From the NCBI GenBank assembly GCA_964524515.1, contig CAZGEA010000001.1, forward strand, positions 62,001-126,000: DNA of 64,000 nt, in the 5' to 3' direction. Shown piece by piece: positions 7,650 through 16,096 of this stretch. The notes under the pieces were generated by a model. It made no database searches and was not told where the DNA came from. It saw nothing but the letters and a program-made list of their open reading frames with translations. Within the stretch, counting starts at the first letter, position 1; each line of letters opens with the position of its first letter. A program made the translations under genes and the position numbers. Source of the DNA: CAZGEA01 sp964524515. GTDB taxonomy: Bacteria > Patescibacteriota > Microgenomatia > UBA8517.

Positions 7650-8026
7650 AAAGCAATAAAAAAGTTGAACCACCAAAATTCCCATCAAATGTTTTGTCCC
7701 CTGTTAAAGATTTTTTAGAAAAAGAATTAAAAAGATTATCTGACAGCAAGAAAAAGGTATCACGCGAAGATCCATTCAAAAATAAATCAAGAGTTGATGA
7801 CAATGCTGCAATAGATACCGAAGCAGAAGAGCAATTTGGTCATGCAAGAACATCAGCTGTTAAAGATCAAATCGACAGAGCAATTGTTGAAACTAAAAAA
7901 GCCCTTACAAGAATTAAAATTGGAAAATATGCAATTTGTATTAATTGTGGCAACATGATCGATACTGATCGACTTATGGTTTATCCTCAAGCATCACGTT
8001 GTATAAAATGCGAACGCAAGAAATAA
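7646..8026 (+). CDS. DksA/TraR-type C4 zinc-finger protein
   Basis: A 126-residue protein with a charged helical N-terminal part and a C-terminal C4 zinc finger, Cys98-x2-Cys101 and Cys119-x2-Cys122, in the TraR/DksA context YAICINCGNMID and RCIKCERKK. DksA-type proteins bind RNA polymerase through the secondary channel and alter transcription initiation. The acidic coiled-coil tip typical of true DksA is not obvious, so regulation of polymerase is an inference from the finger type. Confidence 0.85.
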   Translation: MKSNKKVEPPKFPSNVLSPVKDFLEKELKRLSDSKKKVSREDPFKNKSRVDDNAAIDTEAEEQFGHARTSAVKDQIDRAIVETKKALTRIKIGKYAICINCGNMIDTDRLMVYPQASRCIKCERKK

Positions 8027-8733
8027 AAAGACCTCAAATAATTTTTGAGGATAAATATTTATTAATAATCGATAAACCATCAGGATTAGTAATTAATGAT
8101 TCAATAAACTCAGGCGAATCACTTCAAAGCTGGTTAAAAGAAAATTTTAATTACAAAATTTCAAAAAATGATGATCTTCGATCGGGGATAGTCCACAGGC
8201 TTGATAAACCAACAAGTGGAATTGTAATTGTTGCAAAAGATGAAGACTCTTTTTTTGCTTTACAAAATCAGTTTGCAAAAAGACAAACAAAAAAAACATA
8301 CAAAGCACTAGTTCATGGAAAAGTAAAAGATCAAACTAAAATTATCGATGCTCCAATTGGAAGAAATCCAGAAAATAGAACTCATTTTAGTGTAATCCAA
8401 GGTGGCCGAGATGCAGTTACACAAATAGCCTCGATTGATAAAATATTTACTAAAAATAAAGAATTCTATTCACTTCTTACATTGAATCCAAAAACTGGTA
8501 GAACTCACCAATTGCGTGTTCATCTAAAACACATCGGAAACCCAATTGTCTCAGATCATTTATATGCTGGGCGTAAAACATTCAAAAAAGATATTGCATG
8601 GTGCCCTAGATTATTTCTCCATGCTGCAGCAATTACATTTTCCCATCCATTTTCAAACGAAATCAAATCATTTTCTTCAAATTTGCCAAGTGACTTGGAA
8701 AAAGCCCTACTAACACTTGAATCTGTCAATTGA
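8008..8733 (+). CDS. RluD-family RNA pseudouridine synthase
   Basis: Converts uridine to pseudouridine in rRNA or tRNA. The catalytic motif GIVHRLDKPTSG is present with the nucleophilic Asp at residue 66. The downstream family motifs KTYKALVHGKV, KTGRTHQLRVHLKHIGNPIVSD and LFLHAAAITF all match. There is no N-terminal S4 domain, so it is the short RluA/RluC-like catalytic form, and the target base cannot be inferred. ATG 8008 is chosen over TTG 7999; either way the gene overlaps the zinc-finger gene by about 19-28 bases, suggesting translational coupling. Confidence 0.93.
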   Translation: MRTQEIKRPQIIFEDKYLLIIDKPSGLVINDSINSGESLQSWLKENFNYKISKNDDLRSGIVHRLDKPTSGIVIVAKDEDSFFALQNQFAKRQTKKTYKALVHGKVKDQTKIIDAPIGRNPENRTHFSVIQGGRDAVTQIASIDKIFTKNKEFYSLLTLNPKTGRTHQLRVHLKHIGNPIVSDHLYAGRKTFKKDIAWCPRLFLHAAAITFSHPFSNEIKSFSSNLPSDLEKALLTLESVN

Positions 8734-8755
8734 TACCAGTACGCTTAATGTATAA

Positions 8756-10423
8756 ATGGCAACAGACTTAACATTCATTGTAATAGGTGCTGCAATTGCA
8801 GGCTTTATTGCAAAACTCATCAAACAACCACTTTTAACAGGCTACATTTTTGCGGGTTTAATTTTGGCAAATTTAGGACTTGTCCATAATTCAGAAAATG
8901 TCGAATTCATGGCACGAATTGGTGCATCGCTTTTGTTGTTTTTGGTAGGTCTTGAAATGAAAATTTCAGATGTTAAATCTGTTGGTAAAGCAGCATTTTT
9001 CACAGGCATCGGCCAAATTTTAATCACAACTCTAGTAGGGTTTTTAATCTGTATTGGTTTAGGATTTCAAAATACATCCGCCTTGTATATCGCAATTGCA
9101 CTAACTTTTTCATCAACAATTATAATGATCAAATTGCTCTCAGAAAAAAGAGAGCTTTCAAGTCTATACGGAAAAATTGTAGTTGGTTTCTTACTAGTTC
9201 AAGATATTTTTGCAATATTGTTATTAGTTGTTTTGGCAGGAATTAGCCAAAATAATTTCACAGTATTTTCCCTAATGGCTATAGTGGGCAAATTAATTTT
9301 CCTTCTTTTTGTAACATGGTATTTAGCAGGGCGTGCAATGTCCAAGATTGTTGATTCATATATAGCAAATTCTCAAGAGTTATTATTTATTACATCAATT
9401 GCATGGGCACTTGGAATCTCATTTATTACAGCAGGGCCATTAGGTTTGAGCATGGAAATAGGTGGATTTTTAGCAGGCCTCTCACTTTCAAAAGTATCAG
9501 AAAATTTCCAAATTGCCGCAAAGCTCCGACCAATTAGAGATTTTTTCCTTATAATTTTCTTTGTAACTCTTGGAATGAAATTGGTGGCATCTGATTTAGT
9601 TTCAATCTTGCCAACAGCCTTAGTTCTGTCTTTTTTTGTAATTATAATTCAGCCATTAATAGTTTTAATTATTATGGCTTTCCTAAAATTCAAGAAAAAA
9701 ACATCTTTTATGGCTGGTTTAACTGTAGGACAAGTTTCTGAATTCTCGTTTATTTTAATGGCTATGGGTTTGTCACTCGGTCAAGTTACAAACAAAGATG
9801 TTGCATTGGTCATTGTAGTAGGAATTATCACAATGACAGTTTCAACTTATATAATAATGTCAGCAGATAAAATTTATTTATTCTTCAAGCCGTTCTTGAA
9901 GAACTTTGAAAGAAATGGGGCTGAAGATTTATATATTCCTCACGGTGAGGAACTTAAAGATCACATAGTTTTAATAGGGTGCGATAGAACTGGTCGTGAA
10001 ATTCTAAGTTACCTTCAAAAATCAAAGAGTCAATTTGTTGTAGTTGATTACAATCCAGAAATCGCAAGTCAATTAGCATTAAACGGAATAAATGTAGTTT
10101 ATGGTGATATAGGGGATGAAGAAATTCAAAATTCAGTATCACTTCATGATGCAAAACTAATAATATCAACGACTAGCAGTTTGGCAGATAATTTAAGTTT
10201 ACTTAAATTCTTAAAAAGTAAAAAAACAAAAATATCTACAATTTTTACTTCCCATTCTCATTTTGATTCAAAGTCCCTTTATCAATCAGGGGCAAGCTAT
10301 GTAATTGTTCCCGAAAATCTAGCAGGAAGCCATGTTGGTTTAATTCTTCGAAGTGGAGATAAGGTAAACAAAATTATTAGAAAACTCGGAAAAGGCTTCA
10401 GAAAAAGAAAAATTAAAAAGTGA
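8756..10423 (+). CDS. Kef-type K+/H+ antiporter with TrkA-N domain
   Basis: A CPA2-family cation:proton antiporter of 555 residues. About twelve membrane helices occupy residues 1-370, with family signatures such as LLLFLVGLEMKISD and GPLGLSMEIGGFLAGLSLS. A cytoplasmic Rossmann TrkA-N domain follows at about residues 400-520 (IVLIGCDRTGREIL, VVDYNPE, VVYGDIGDEE), which in this family binds NAD(H) or nucleotides and gates transport. The GxGxxG loop is altered to GCDRTG. The downstream gene starts on a GTGA overlap. Confidence 0.93.
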   Translation: MATDLTFIVIGAAIAGFIAKLIKQPLLTGYIFAGLILANLGLVHNSENVEFMARIGASLLLFLVGLEMKISDVKSVGKAAFFTGIGQILITTLVGFLICIGLGFQNTSALYIAIALTFSSTIIMIKLLSEKRELSSLYGKIVVGFLLVQDIFAILLLVVLAGISQNNFTVFSLMAIVGKLIFLLFVTWYLAGRAMSKIVDSYIANSQELLFITSIAWALGISFITAGPLGLSMEIGGFLAGLSLSKVSENFQIAAKLRPIRDFFLIIFFVTLGMKLVASDLVSILPTALVLSFFVIIIQPLIVLIIMAFLKFKKKTSFMAGLTVGQVSEFSFILMAMGLSLGQVTNKDVALVIVVGIITMTVSTYIIMSADKIYLFFKPFLKNFERNGAEDLYIPHGEELKDHIVLIGCDRTGREILSYLQKSKSQFVVVDYNPEIASQLALNGINVVYGDIGDEEIQNSVSLHDAKLIISTTSSLADNLSLLKFLKSKKTKISTIFTSHSHFDSKSLYQSGASYVIVPENLAGSHVGLILRSGDKVNKIIRKLGKGFRKRKIKK

Positions 10424-11196
10424 AAAAAAATATCAAAAGATTGGTTGCACTATTTTTAGTGGTGCTTTTAATTTGGATTTTATATAATTTATTTTCTTCA
10501 TATCCTAAAAATAAAATTACAGTATTAACTCCAAATGAAAACGGATTGGAAATAATTAGACTTGACCCTCAAGATTGGACAATCTATAAAATAAAAATTC
10601 CAGGAAATACTGAAATTAATGTGGCAGATAATAAAGGAAAATGGAAAGCAGAAAGTCTTTGGAAATTATCAATTCAAGAATCAAAAAAGGGATTACTCGC
10701 AAAAGAATCAATTGTTAAATCATTATCAATTCCAGTTGAAGGCTGGGACGAAGAATCTCTAAACAAAGCAATTAATGGAAATTTTCTAAACATTATCCAA
10801 ACATTTCCCACAAAAGAAAATTCCACGCTTTCCAAAAAAGAAATTAACTCAATAATTTGGTTTAAGATTATGAGGTTTAAACTATCAGAATCTAACTTAG
10901 GTGATTTAACAGAAGAAAAAATTAAAAAAATATTTTCAACCGATTCGGTGGGGGAGGCAGAAATAATCAATTCAGGAGCAACTCATGCTGATGAAATAGA
11001 AGTTTCAAATATAATAAATATTCTAGGTGGAAAAGTAATTTTAACTAAAACAGATGACAGTTATAAAAATATTAATCAGTGCCAAATTGAAGGGCCAGAT
11101 AGCAAAGTAAATAATTTACTTAAAAATGTATTAGATTGTGATAAAACAAAATTTTCAGAAAAATTAAAAATAATTTTAGGCCAAGGCATTTTGTGA
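10420..11196 (+). CDS. Membrane-anchored protein with LytR_C-like end
   Basis: A 258-residue protein with one N-terminal membrane segment (LVALFLVVLLIWILYNLF, residues 8-25) and an extracytoplasmic remainder. The last 80 residues (AEIINSGATHADEIEVSNII and a Cys-bearing end) have the shape of a LytR C-terminal domain, but the catalytic LytR-CpsA-Psr core is not visible, so transfer of glycans to the wall should not be assumed. The start is GTG at 10420, overlapping the antiporter stop TGA by four bases. The 3' end overlaps the convergent TPR gene by 21 bases. Confidence 0.75.
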   Translation: MKKNIKRLVALFLVVLLIWILYNLFSSYPKNKITVLTPNENGLEIIRLDPQDWTIYKIKIPGNTEINVADNKGKWKAESLWKLSIQESKKGLLAKESIVKSLSIPVEGWDEESLNKAINGNFLNIIQTFPTKENSTLSKKEINSIIWFKIMRFKLSESNLGDLTEEKIKKIFSTDSVGEAEIINSGATHADEIEVSNIINILGGKVILTKTDDSYKNINQCQIEGPDSKVNNLLKNVLDCDKTKFSEKLKIILGQGIL

Positions 11197-11796
11197 AGGA
11201 AAAGATGGTGTATCTTCATCAGCGCGGCTCGTTTCTCTAATAAATACATTTATTTGCTGGTCTTCTATTCTTTTAATAAATACTCTATATAAATATCCAT
11301 CTTTTGATAATTTGATAAGTCTCATTGCAATATTGTCTGGTAGTTTTCCAACATATTTTCCATCCTGTAGTGTAAGTGAAGCAGAATGGTCATGAAAATT
11401 CACATTTAGTTCAATTCCTGGAGTCAAAAGTGAAACAAGTTCTGCTTTTGCAACATTAACCAAATTTACATATTTTGTTTTTCCGGGTTCCTCCAAAAAA
11501 ACAGAAGGGTGTGTGTTACTTGTCATTCGATGAGTGGTGTTTCCCATACTTGCACCATCACATTTCTTCATGGTTTTTATTGCAATCGAATTAATGGGGT
11601 CAATATCAAGTGCTTTTTTAACATAGGATATTGTTTTTTCAATATTTCCTATCTCAAAATATGCACGCGACAATCTATTTAATGCATCAATATCACGAGG
11701 ATTAGACTTCAAAATTTCTTCATTAATTTTGACGGCATTTTCCCACTCGCAATCAATTGCTGCGTTTATGGCTTCTCGGGCAAGGTCAGGATCCAT
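11176..11796 (-). CDS. TPR-repeat protein
   Basis: About 206 residues. Residues 1-75 hold two tetratricopeptide repeats (AIDCEWENAVKINEEILKSNPRD and AYFEIGNIEKTISYVKKALDIDP), a protein-interaction scaffold. The C-terminal half forms an unrelated beta-rich domain (LTPGIELNVNFHDHSASLTL, YLYRVFIKRIEDQQINVFIRE) that I do not recognise. There is no signal peptide. The ATG at 11796 is favoured because the upstream in-frame TTG at 11847 is itself the first codon of the promoter's -35 box. Confidence 0.8.
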   Translation of the reverse strand: MDPDLAREAINAAIDCEWENAVKINEEILKSNPRDIDALNRLSRAYFEIGNIEKTISYVKKALDIDPINSIAIKTMKKCDGASMGNTTHRMTSNTHPSVFLEEPGKTKYVNLVNVAKAELVSLLTPGIELNVNFHDHSASLTLQDGKYVGKLPDNIAMRLIKLSKDGYLYRVFIKRIEDQQINVFIRETSRADEDTPSFPSQNALA

Positions 11797-11819
11797 GATT
11801 TTTAATTTACTCTTCAATG

Positions 11820-11847
11820 AGTATAAGTGACTTAGACTGTATGTCAA
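11820..11847 (-). promoter_or_regulatory. Promoter of the TPR gene
   Basis: TTGACA (11842-11847), a 16-base spacer and TATACT (11820-11825) on the minus strand, giving a leader of about 17 bases. It is divergent from, and almost abuts, the yebC -10 box, so the two polymerases would compete. Confidence 0.75.
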
Positions 11848-11853
11848 GTCTTC

Positions 11854-11862
11854 TGATATAAT
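11854..11862 (+). promoter_or_regulatory. Extended -10 promoter of yebC, predicted leaderless
   Basis: TGA-TATAAT, a perfect extended -10 element, ends 6 bases before the yebC ATG at 11869. The expected transcription start is the A of the start codon. Confidence 0.8.
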
Positions 11863-11868
11863 ATCCCA

Positions 11869-12582
11869 ATGTCAGGGCATTCTCACTGGGCAACAATTCA
11901 AAGATCAAAAGGTGCAAATGATATTATTCGTGGAAAATTATTTTCCAAATTGGCTCGTGCAATTACAATTGCAGCAAAAGAAGGCGGAATTAATCCAGAT
12001 TCAAATTTAAAATTAAAAATTGCAATCGAAAAAGCAAAGCAAAACAATATGCCAAAGGATAATGTTGATAGAGCAATATCCAAAGCAGCCGGTGGTGAAG
12101 CACTTGAGGAAATTACTTATGAAGGTTTTGGCCCACTTGGAATCTCAGTATTAGTTGAAGTCGCAACAGACAATAAAAATCGCTCATCTCAAGAAATCAA
12201 AAATCTATTTGATAAATTTGGTGGAAAAATGGGAGGGCCAGGATCTGTCGCATTTAATTTTTCTCCAATGGGACAAATAATTATTAATAAATCAAATACA
12301 AATGAAAATTCACTTTTAGAATTTATTGATTCAGGAGCGGAAGATGTTGAAGAAGTTGGGGATTCTTTGATTATTTATACCAAACCTCATGAACTTATGA
12401 ATGTTAAGCATAATATTGAGTCAAAAAATTACTCTATTGTATCTGCAGAACTTACCCAAAAAGCAATTAATTTTGTTGAAATATCAAAAGATGACACCCA
12501 AAAAGCAATTAATTTTTTAACTGCAATGGATGAACACGATGATGTACAAAAAGTCTACGCTAATGCAAATATTAAGGATTAA
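11869..12582 (+). CDS. yebC: YebC/PmpR family protein
   Basis: A 237-residue member of the YebC/TACO1 family, which acts in the cytoplasm on transcription or on translation of difficult peptide stretches. The family start MSGHSHWATIQRSKGANDI is nearly invariant here, followed by KLARAITIAAKEGG, MPKDNVDRAI, YEGFGPLGISVLVEV and the NLFDKFGGKMGGPGSVAFNF block. The paralogue question (transcription regulator versus translation factor) cannot be settled from sequence. Confidence 0.95.
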   Translation: MSGHSHWATIQRSKGANDIIRGKLFSKLARAITIAAKEGGINPDSNLKLKIAIEKAKQNNMPKDNVDRAISKAAGGEALEEITYEGFGPLGISVLVEVATDNKNRSSQEIKNLFDKFGGKMGGPGSVAFNFSPMGQIIINKSNTNENSLLEFIDSGAEDVEEVGDSLIIYTKPHELMNVKHNIESKNYSIVSAELTQKAINFVEISKDDTQKAINFLTAMDEHDDVQKVYANANIKD

Positions 12583-12587
12583 ATAGG

Positions 12588-13376
12588 GTGTTAAAATTTT
12601 TGCTTATCACCAAAAGAAAACGATTTGTTGTAACTTCGTTACTTTTATCAATTGGATTTATTTTAATAAATTTAACTTCTCACGAAAATAAAATATTTTA
12701 TGTATTTTTACTAACTTTTTTTACGCTTTTAATGTTTATCTGGAATCTTTGGGAAGGACTTTTTTTAAATGCAACACTTTTATCACTTGTTTTGCCTCCA
12801 TTATTTACATTAGGAGTTGGATTGTTTTGGTTTCTAATTCCAACAACAATTTATGCAAGACTTCCTGTAATTGCTTTATATGGCTTTGGAATTTATGCGC
12901 TTTGCTTAACTGCTAATATTTTTACAGTTTCAGCAATTCGAACAATTGCGCTCGTTCGTGCAGCAAGGGGAGTTGGTTTTGTTTTAACACTATTGGTCGC
13001 ATTTCTTCTTTTTGATGCAATTTTTTCGATGAAGTTAAATATCATGCTTCACACATCCCTAATTTTTACAGTTTCACTTCCATTACTTTTGCAAAGTTTA
13101 TGGACATGCAAATTAGATACAAATATCATTAAAGACGAGTGTCTTATTTATAGCTTCGTTTTCGCGCTAATTACGAGCCAAATTGCAACTATTTTATATA
13201 CATGGCCAGTGACTGTTGTTGTAGGCTCATTATTTTTAACTGTAACAATGTACTCCGTATTAGGCTTAGGCCAGGCCAAGCTTGAGGAAAGATTATTTAA
13301 AAATGTGCTATGGGAATATCTTTCAGTATCAATAATTGTTTTTATAGCTATATTAGCTTCAACAAGATGGGGATAG
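12588..13376 (+). CDS. Hypothetical polytopic membrane protein
   Basis: A 262-residue protein with about eight hydrophobic helices and no soluble domain. The start is GTG, five bases after the yebC stop, so it is probably co-transcribed. An Arg-bearing loop (SAIRTIALVRAARGVGF) and a Cys-Leu-rich helix are visible but no family motif. Function unknown. The gene ends at the only long non-coding stretch in the window. Confidence 0.75.
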   Translation: MLKFLLITKRKRFVVTSLLLSIGFILINLTSHENKIFYVFLLTFFTLLMFIWNLWEGLFLNATLLSLVLPPLFTLGVGLFWFLIPTTIYARLPVIALYGFGIYALCLTANIFTVSAIRTIALVRAARGVGFVLTLLVAFLLFDAIFSMKLNIMLHTSLIFTVSLPLLLQSLWTCKLDTNIIKDECLIYSFVFALITSQIATILYTWPVTVVVGSLFLTVTMYSVLGLGQAKLEERLFKNVLWEYLSVSIIVFIAILASTRWG

Positions 13377-13893
13377 AAAGTAGGGAGTAGGGGGAGGCCC
13401 TCAAGGCTAAATGATATAGTTTGATATATCCTATAACATATTATAGGATAACTTTTCACAATATATCCTATAATTTTCACACTAACATAACAAATAGGAA
13501 GCGATAGTAGTACAACCGAAGGCAAACCTAAACAAAACACACAATTCATACTTCTTAGTGGTTGATTGAGAGCGAGATAGAGTTGCACTTCCTGAGTATA
13601 TAAGTGTTCATTTCTTCAACTATATAGTCGCACAATAATACTTTTGCGACGTAATCAAAGCTACCAAGGGGAGCCCTCGTGTATCCCTAAGCGCATGATG
13701 AATTAATCTTATGCACAGATAATTAATAAATTTTATTGTTTTTTTTGCTTATTAACCCAAATCTTTGGACCTGGATCTAATTAATAAATTTGTTCTTGAT
13801 TTGTTAATTTTAAGTATTGATATTAGTAAGACGTCTAATATATCATCTTTAAACTTACAAAGGCCTTAAAACGCATTTAAATGAGTCGAAAAT
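13377..13893 (+). other. 517-base gene-free region with palindromes and direct repeats
   Basis: No plausible gene is seen on either strand. The left part is GC-richer and starts with GGGAGTAGGGGGAGGCCCTC. It is followed by the TATCCTATAA repeats. A stem GTCGCA...TGCGAC flanks a 12-base loop near 13627-13650. A GC-rich patch (GGGGAGCCCTC, near 13668-13678) precedes a single DnaA-box-like TTATGCACA (13709-13717). The right part is very AT-rich and carries a 14-base direct repeat TAATTAATAAATTT at 13720-13733 and 13778-13791. I looked for tmRNA, RNase P RNA, SRP RNA and 6S RNA hallmarks and found none. An unrecognised structured RNA or a control region is possible. Confidence 0.6.
13427..13473 (+). 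repeat. TATCCTATAA palindrome plus third copy
   Basis: TATCCTATAA (13427-13436) and its reverse complement TTATAGGATA (13441-13450) form a perfect 10-base inverted repeat with a 4-base spacer. A third copy lies at 13464-13473, and the longer string ATATATCCTATAA is shared by 13424-13436 and 13461-13473. The arrangement looks like clustered binding sites for a dimeric regulator. Confidence 0.65.
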
Positions 13894-14595
13894 ATGGAAA
13901 GAAAAATTGATACATTAAACGCTAGACAAAAAGCTCTTTTTGGTATTTTTGCCGATCAAACTGCAATATTGTCGTTTGATGCCGATGGAATATTAATTAA
14001 TTCAGCACATGCTGTAACTCATGCTTTTAATCGTAAATATAATACTTCATTTACAACAAAAAATATTACAAATTGGTATAGCTTAGTTGATTGGTCAAAA
14101 AGTTTAGGTTTCGGTGATGCCGAGTCAAGCGAAATTGCTTTAAACATATGGAATGACCCTAAAGTAATTGGCGATTCTGGACCAATGCCTGGAGCCTTGG
14201 AAACTTGTTTTAGTGTCGCACATTTTTTAGGTGAAGACAGGCTCCATGTTATAACTTCACGGCCGGCAAGTCTTAGACAAATTACATTTGACTGGTTTAA
14301 TTACTGGATGCCATGGATTCCTAAAAGAAATATCCATATAAGAGATTCAGATTCAGTAACAGGTGAAAATTTTAAAGTTAATAAAATTTCAGAAATTAAA
14401 GTTTCAGTTCATGTAGAAGATGCAGCTCATCAGGCACAGCCAATTTTAGATGGCACGAATGCATGGGTATATTACATTCCAACAATGTACGAAGAACAAC
14501 TCACACATGCCAAATTATTAAAACCAGATACAAATTCAATTTTATCATTAAGAAACGATTTCGAGATAATTAAGCCACTCGTCGCACATTACTAA
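13894..14595 (+). CDS. HAD-superfamily phosphatase, NT5C-like
   Basis: A 233-residue HAD-fold protein. Motif I FDADGILINS carries the nucleophile and acid Asp pair near residues 29-31, motif II is HVITSRP, the Lys of motif III lies in FKVNKISEI, and motif IV is SVHVEDAAHQAQP with the metal-binding Glu-Asp. The order and the ITSRP motif fit 5'-nucleotidase C-like HADs that dephosphorylate deoxynucleotides, but the substrate is not certain. The gene follows the long non-coding region without a clear -10 close to its start. Confidence 0.85.
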   Translation: MERKIDTLNARQKALFGIFADQTAILSFDADGILINSAHAVTHAFNRKYNTSFTTKNITNWYSLVDWSKSLGFGDAESSEIALNIWNDPKVIGDSGPMPGALETCFSVAHFLGEDRLHVITSRPASLRQITFDWFNYWMPWIPKRNIHIRDSDSVTGENFKVNKISEIKVSVHVEDAAHQAQPILDGTNAWVYYIPTMYEEQLTHAKLLKPDTNSILSLRNDFEIIKPLVAHY

Positions 14596-14632
14596 TTGAC
14601 AAATTGTCTATTCTAATTTAGCTTAATAAAAG

Positions 14633-15562
14633 ATGCCCTCCCCTGCCCCACTTGATCAAAAGATAAAAGAATTTTTAGATTACCTCCAAATAGAAAAAGG
14701 TTCATCAACTCTCACGCTGCGAAATTACAAACATTACTTAAATAGATTCGCTGCATTTTTTGAAAATTCTGGGCTCACTTCAAGCATAAATTTAGAAAAT
14801 GTACAAAAATTCAGAAATGACCTCGCAAACTTTAAAGACCCAAAAGGAAAAGAGCTTTCAAGGCGCACTCAAAGCTATCATATTATTGCACTTCGTTCGT
14901 TTCTAAAATGGCTTGCCAAAAACGACTTTGATGTTCTAGCTCCAGAAAAAATTGAACTACCAAAGATTCCAGATAGAAAAGTAACATTTTTGGGAAGTGA
15001 ACATGTGGAGAGGCTTTTATCAGGCCCATCATTGTATGGAATAGCTGGAAAAAGAGATAAAGCAATATTGGAGATTTTATTCTCAACTGGTCTTCGAGTA
15101 TCCGAGCTTGCAAGTTTAAATCGTGACAGTGTTGATATTTCAAGGCGTGAGTTTGGTGTGGTTGGAAAAGGAGGTCACGCCAGAGTGGTATTTCTTTCAG
15201 TTCGAGCATCCGAGTGGCTTGATAGGTATTTAGCAGCACGTCAAGATCACTATAACCCGCTTTTCATAAATCATACCGTAAAAGACGACAAAATAATGGA
15301 TGATGAAAAAATGAGGCTTTCTGTGCGTTCCATTCAGCGAATAATTAAAAAATATGTTAAAAAAGTTCATCTTCCAATTGATGCCACACCACACACACTA
15401 AGGCATTCTTTTGCAACAGATTTATTAACTGCAGGAGCTGACATCAGATCAGTTCAAGAGATGTTGGGGCATAAAAATATTGCAACTACTCAAATCTATA
15501 CTCACGTTACAAATAAAAGATTAAAAGAAACTTTTGATAATTTCCACGGTAAGGGTGAATAA
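14633..15562 (+). CDS. Xer-type tyrosine recombinase
   Basis: A 309-residue site-specific recombinase. The SAM-like DNA-binding domain occupies residues 8-100, and the catalytic domain has the full set Arg155 (STGLRVSEL), Lys179 (GKGGHARV), His254 and Arg257 (HTLRHSFATD), His280 (LGHKN) and the nucleophile Tyr289 (QIYTHV). Length and spacing match XerC/XerD, which resolve chromosome dimers at dif. No second recombinase is in the window and no phage or integron genes lie nearby, so a housekeeping role acting alone, as with XerH or XerS, is likely. A TTGACA box lies at 14596-14601. Confidence 0.92.
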   Translation: MPSPAPLDQKIKEFLDYLQIEKGSSTLTLRNYKHYLNRFAAFFENSGLTSSINLENVQKFRNDLANFKDPKGKELSRRTQSYHIIALRSFLKWLAKNDFDVLAPEKIELPKIPDRKVTFLGSEHVERLLSGPSLYGIAGKRDKAILEILFSTGLRVSELASLNRDSVDISRREFGVVGKGGHARVVFLSVRASEWLDRYLAARQDHYNPLFINHTVKDDKIMDDEKMRLSVRSIQRIIKKYVKKVHLPIDATPHTLRHSFATDLLTAGADIRSVQEMLGHKNIATTQIYTHVTNKRLKETFDNFHGKGE

Positions 15563-15580
15563 AGTAAAATACGTTTTATT

Positions 15581-16096
15581 ATGAATATTCTAATTCTTCC
15601 AGGGTTTTCACTCAAAAATCGTGCTTGGGCTGATGAAACAAAATTCACACTAGAGAAAAAAGGATTAGTTGGAGTTGAAACATACGAATGGAAACACTGG
15701 CAAACTGGCGCAAATGATGATTTTTCATCATTTAAAGAAGCACAAATGATAATTAATCTTATAAAAGATTCTCAAATTTCAATTGTGGCCAAATCAATTG
15801 GAACTTTGGTTGCCTGCAGAATTTTAAGTTCGATTCCAAGTCAAATAAATAAAGCAGTTTTTTGTGGAATTCCATTAAATGATTTAACAGAAGAAGAAAA
15901 ATCAGCATATGAAATATTGGATAGAATTCCGCAAAACCGTTTAACTTTTATCCAAAATTCCGATGATTCTCACGGTAGTCATGAGGAGGTTGGCCAATTT
16001 TTAGGCAATATTATTCCAGGAAAGCAAATTTTAGAAAAAGAATCATCTACTCATGAATATGCTTATTATCAAGAAATTTATTCCTATTTAAAATGA
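15581..16096 (+). CDS. Small alpha/beta-hydrolase-like protein
   Basis: A 171-residue protein with an alpha/beta-hydrolase core. The first strand ILILPGFSLKN ends in the oxyanion-type loop, the nucleophile elbow is IVAKSIGTLVA (AxSxG instead of GxSxG), and a late His in STHEYAYY could complete the triad with an Asp in NSDDSHG. It resembles the short RBBP9/YdeN-like hydrolases. The substrate is unknown. It overlaps the next gene by four bases (ATGA). Confidence 0.75.
   Translation: MNILILPGFSLKNRAWADETKFTLEKKGLVGVETYEWKHWQTGANDDFSSFKEAQMIINLIKDSQISIVAKSIGTLVACRILSSIPSQINKAVFCGIPLNDLTEEEKSAYEILDRIPQNRLTFIQNSDDSHGSHEEVGQFLGNIIPGKQILEKESSTHEYAYYQEIYSYLK

Noticed and set aside
10411..10423. Reassignment of UGA as a sense codon, as in Gracilibacteria
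   Set aside because: UGA ends several genes here (for example the Kef antiporter at 10423, and the stops inside the ATGA overlaps) and conserved proteins end where expected.
13148..13588. Minus-strand ORF of 146 codons
   Set aside because: It overlaps the plus-strand membrane-protein gene for half its length, its other half lies in the gene-free region, and it has no recognisable domain or promoter.
13377..13700. tmRNA, RNase P RNA, SRP RNA or 6S RNA in the gene-free region
   Set aside because: Read on both strands; the tmRNA tRNA-like end and tag, the RNase P P4 sequences and the SRP GGAAGGAAG-type loop are all absent. 6S cannot be excluded but no closing stem is evident.
13700..13730. Origin of replication suggested by TTATGCACA and AT-rich repeats
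   Set aside because: Only one DnaA-box-like match is present, and no dnaA or dnaN gene is near. Kept only as a possibility within the gene-free region.
14633..15562. Integrase of a mobile element
   Set aside because: The catalytic set, length and N-terminal domain match Xer recombinases, and there are no attachment repeats, excisionase or phage genes beside it.
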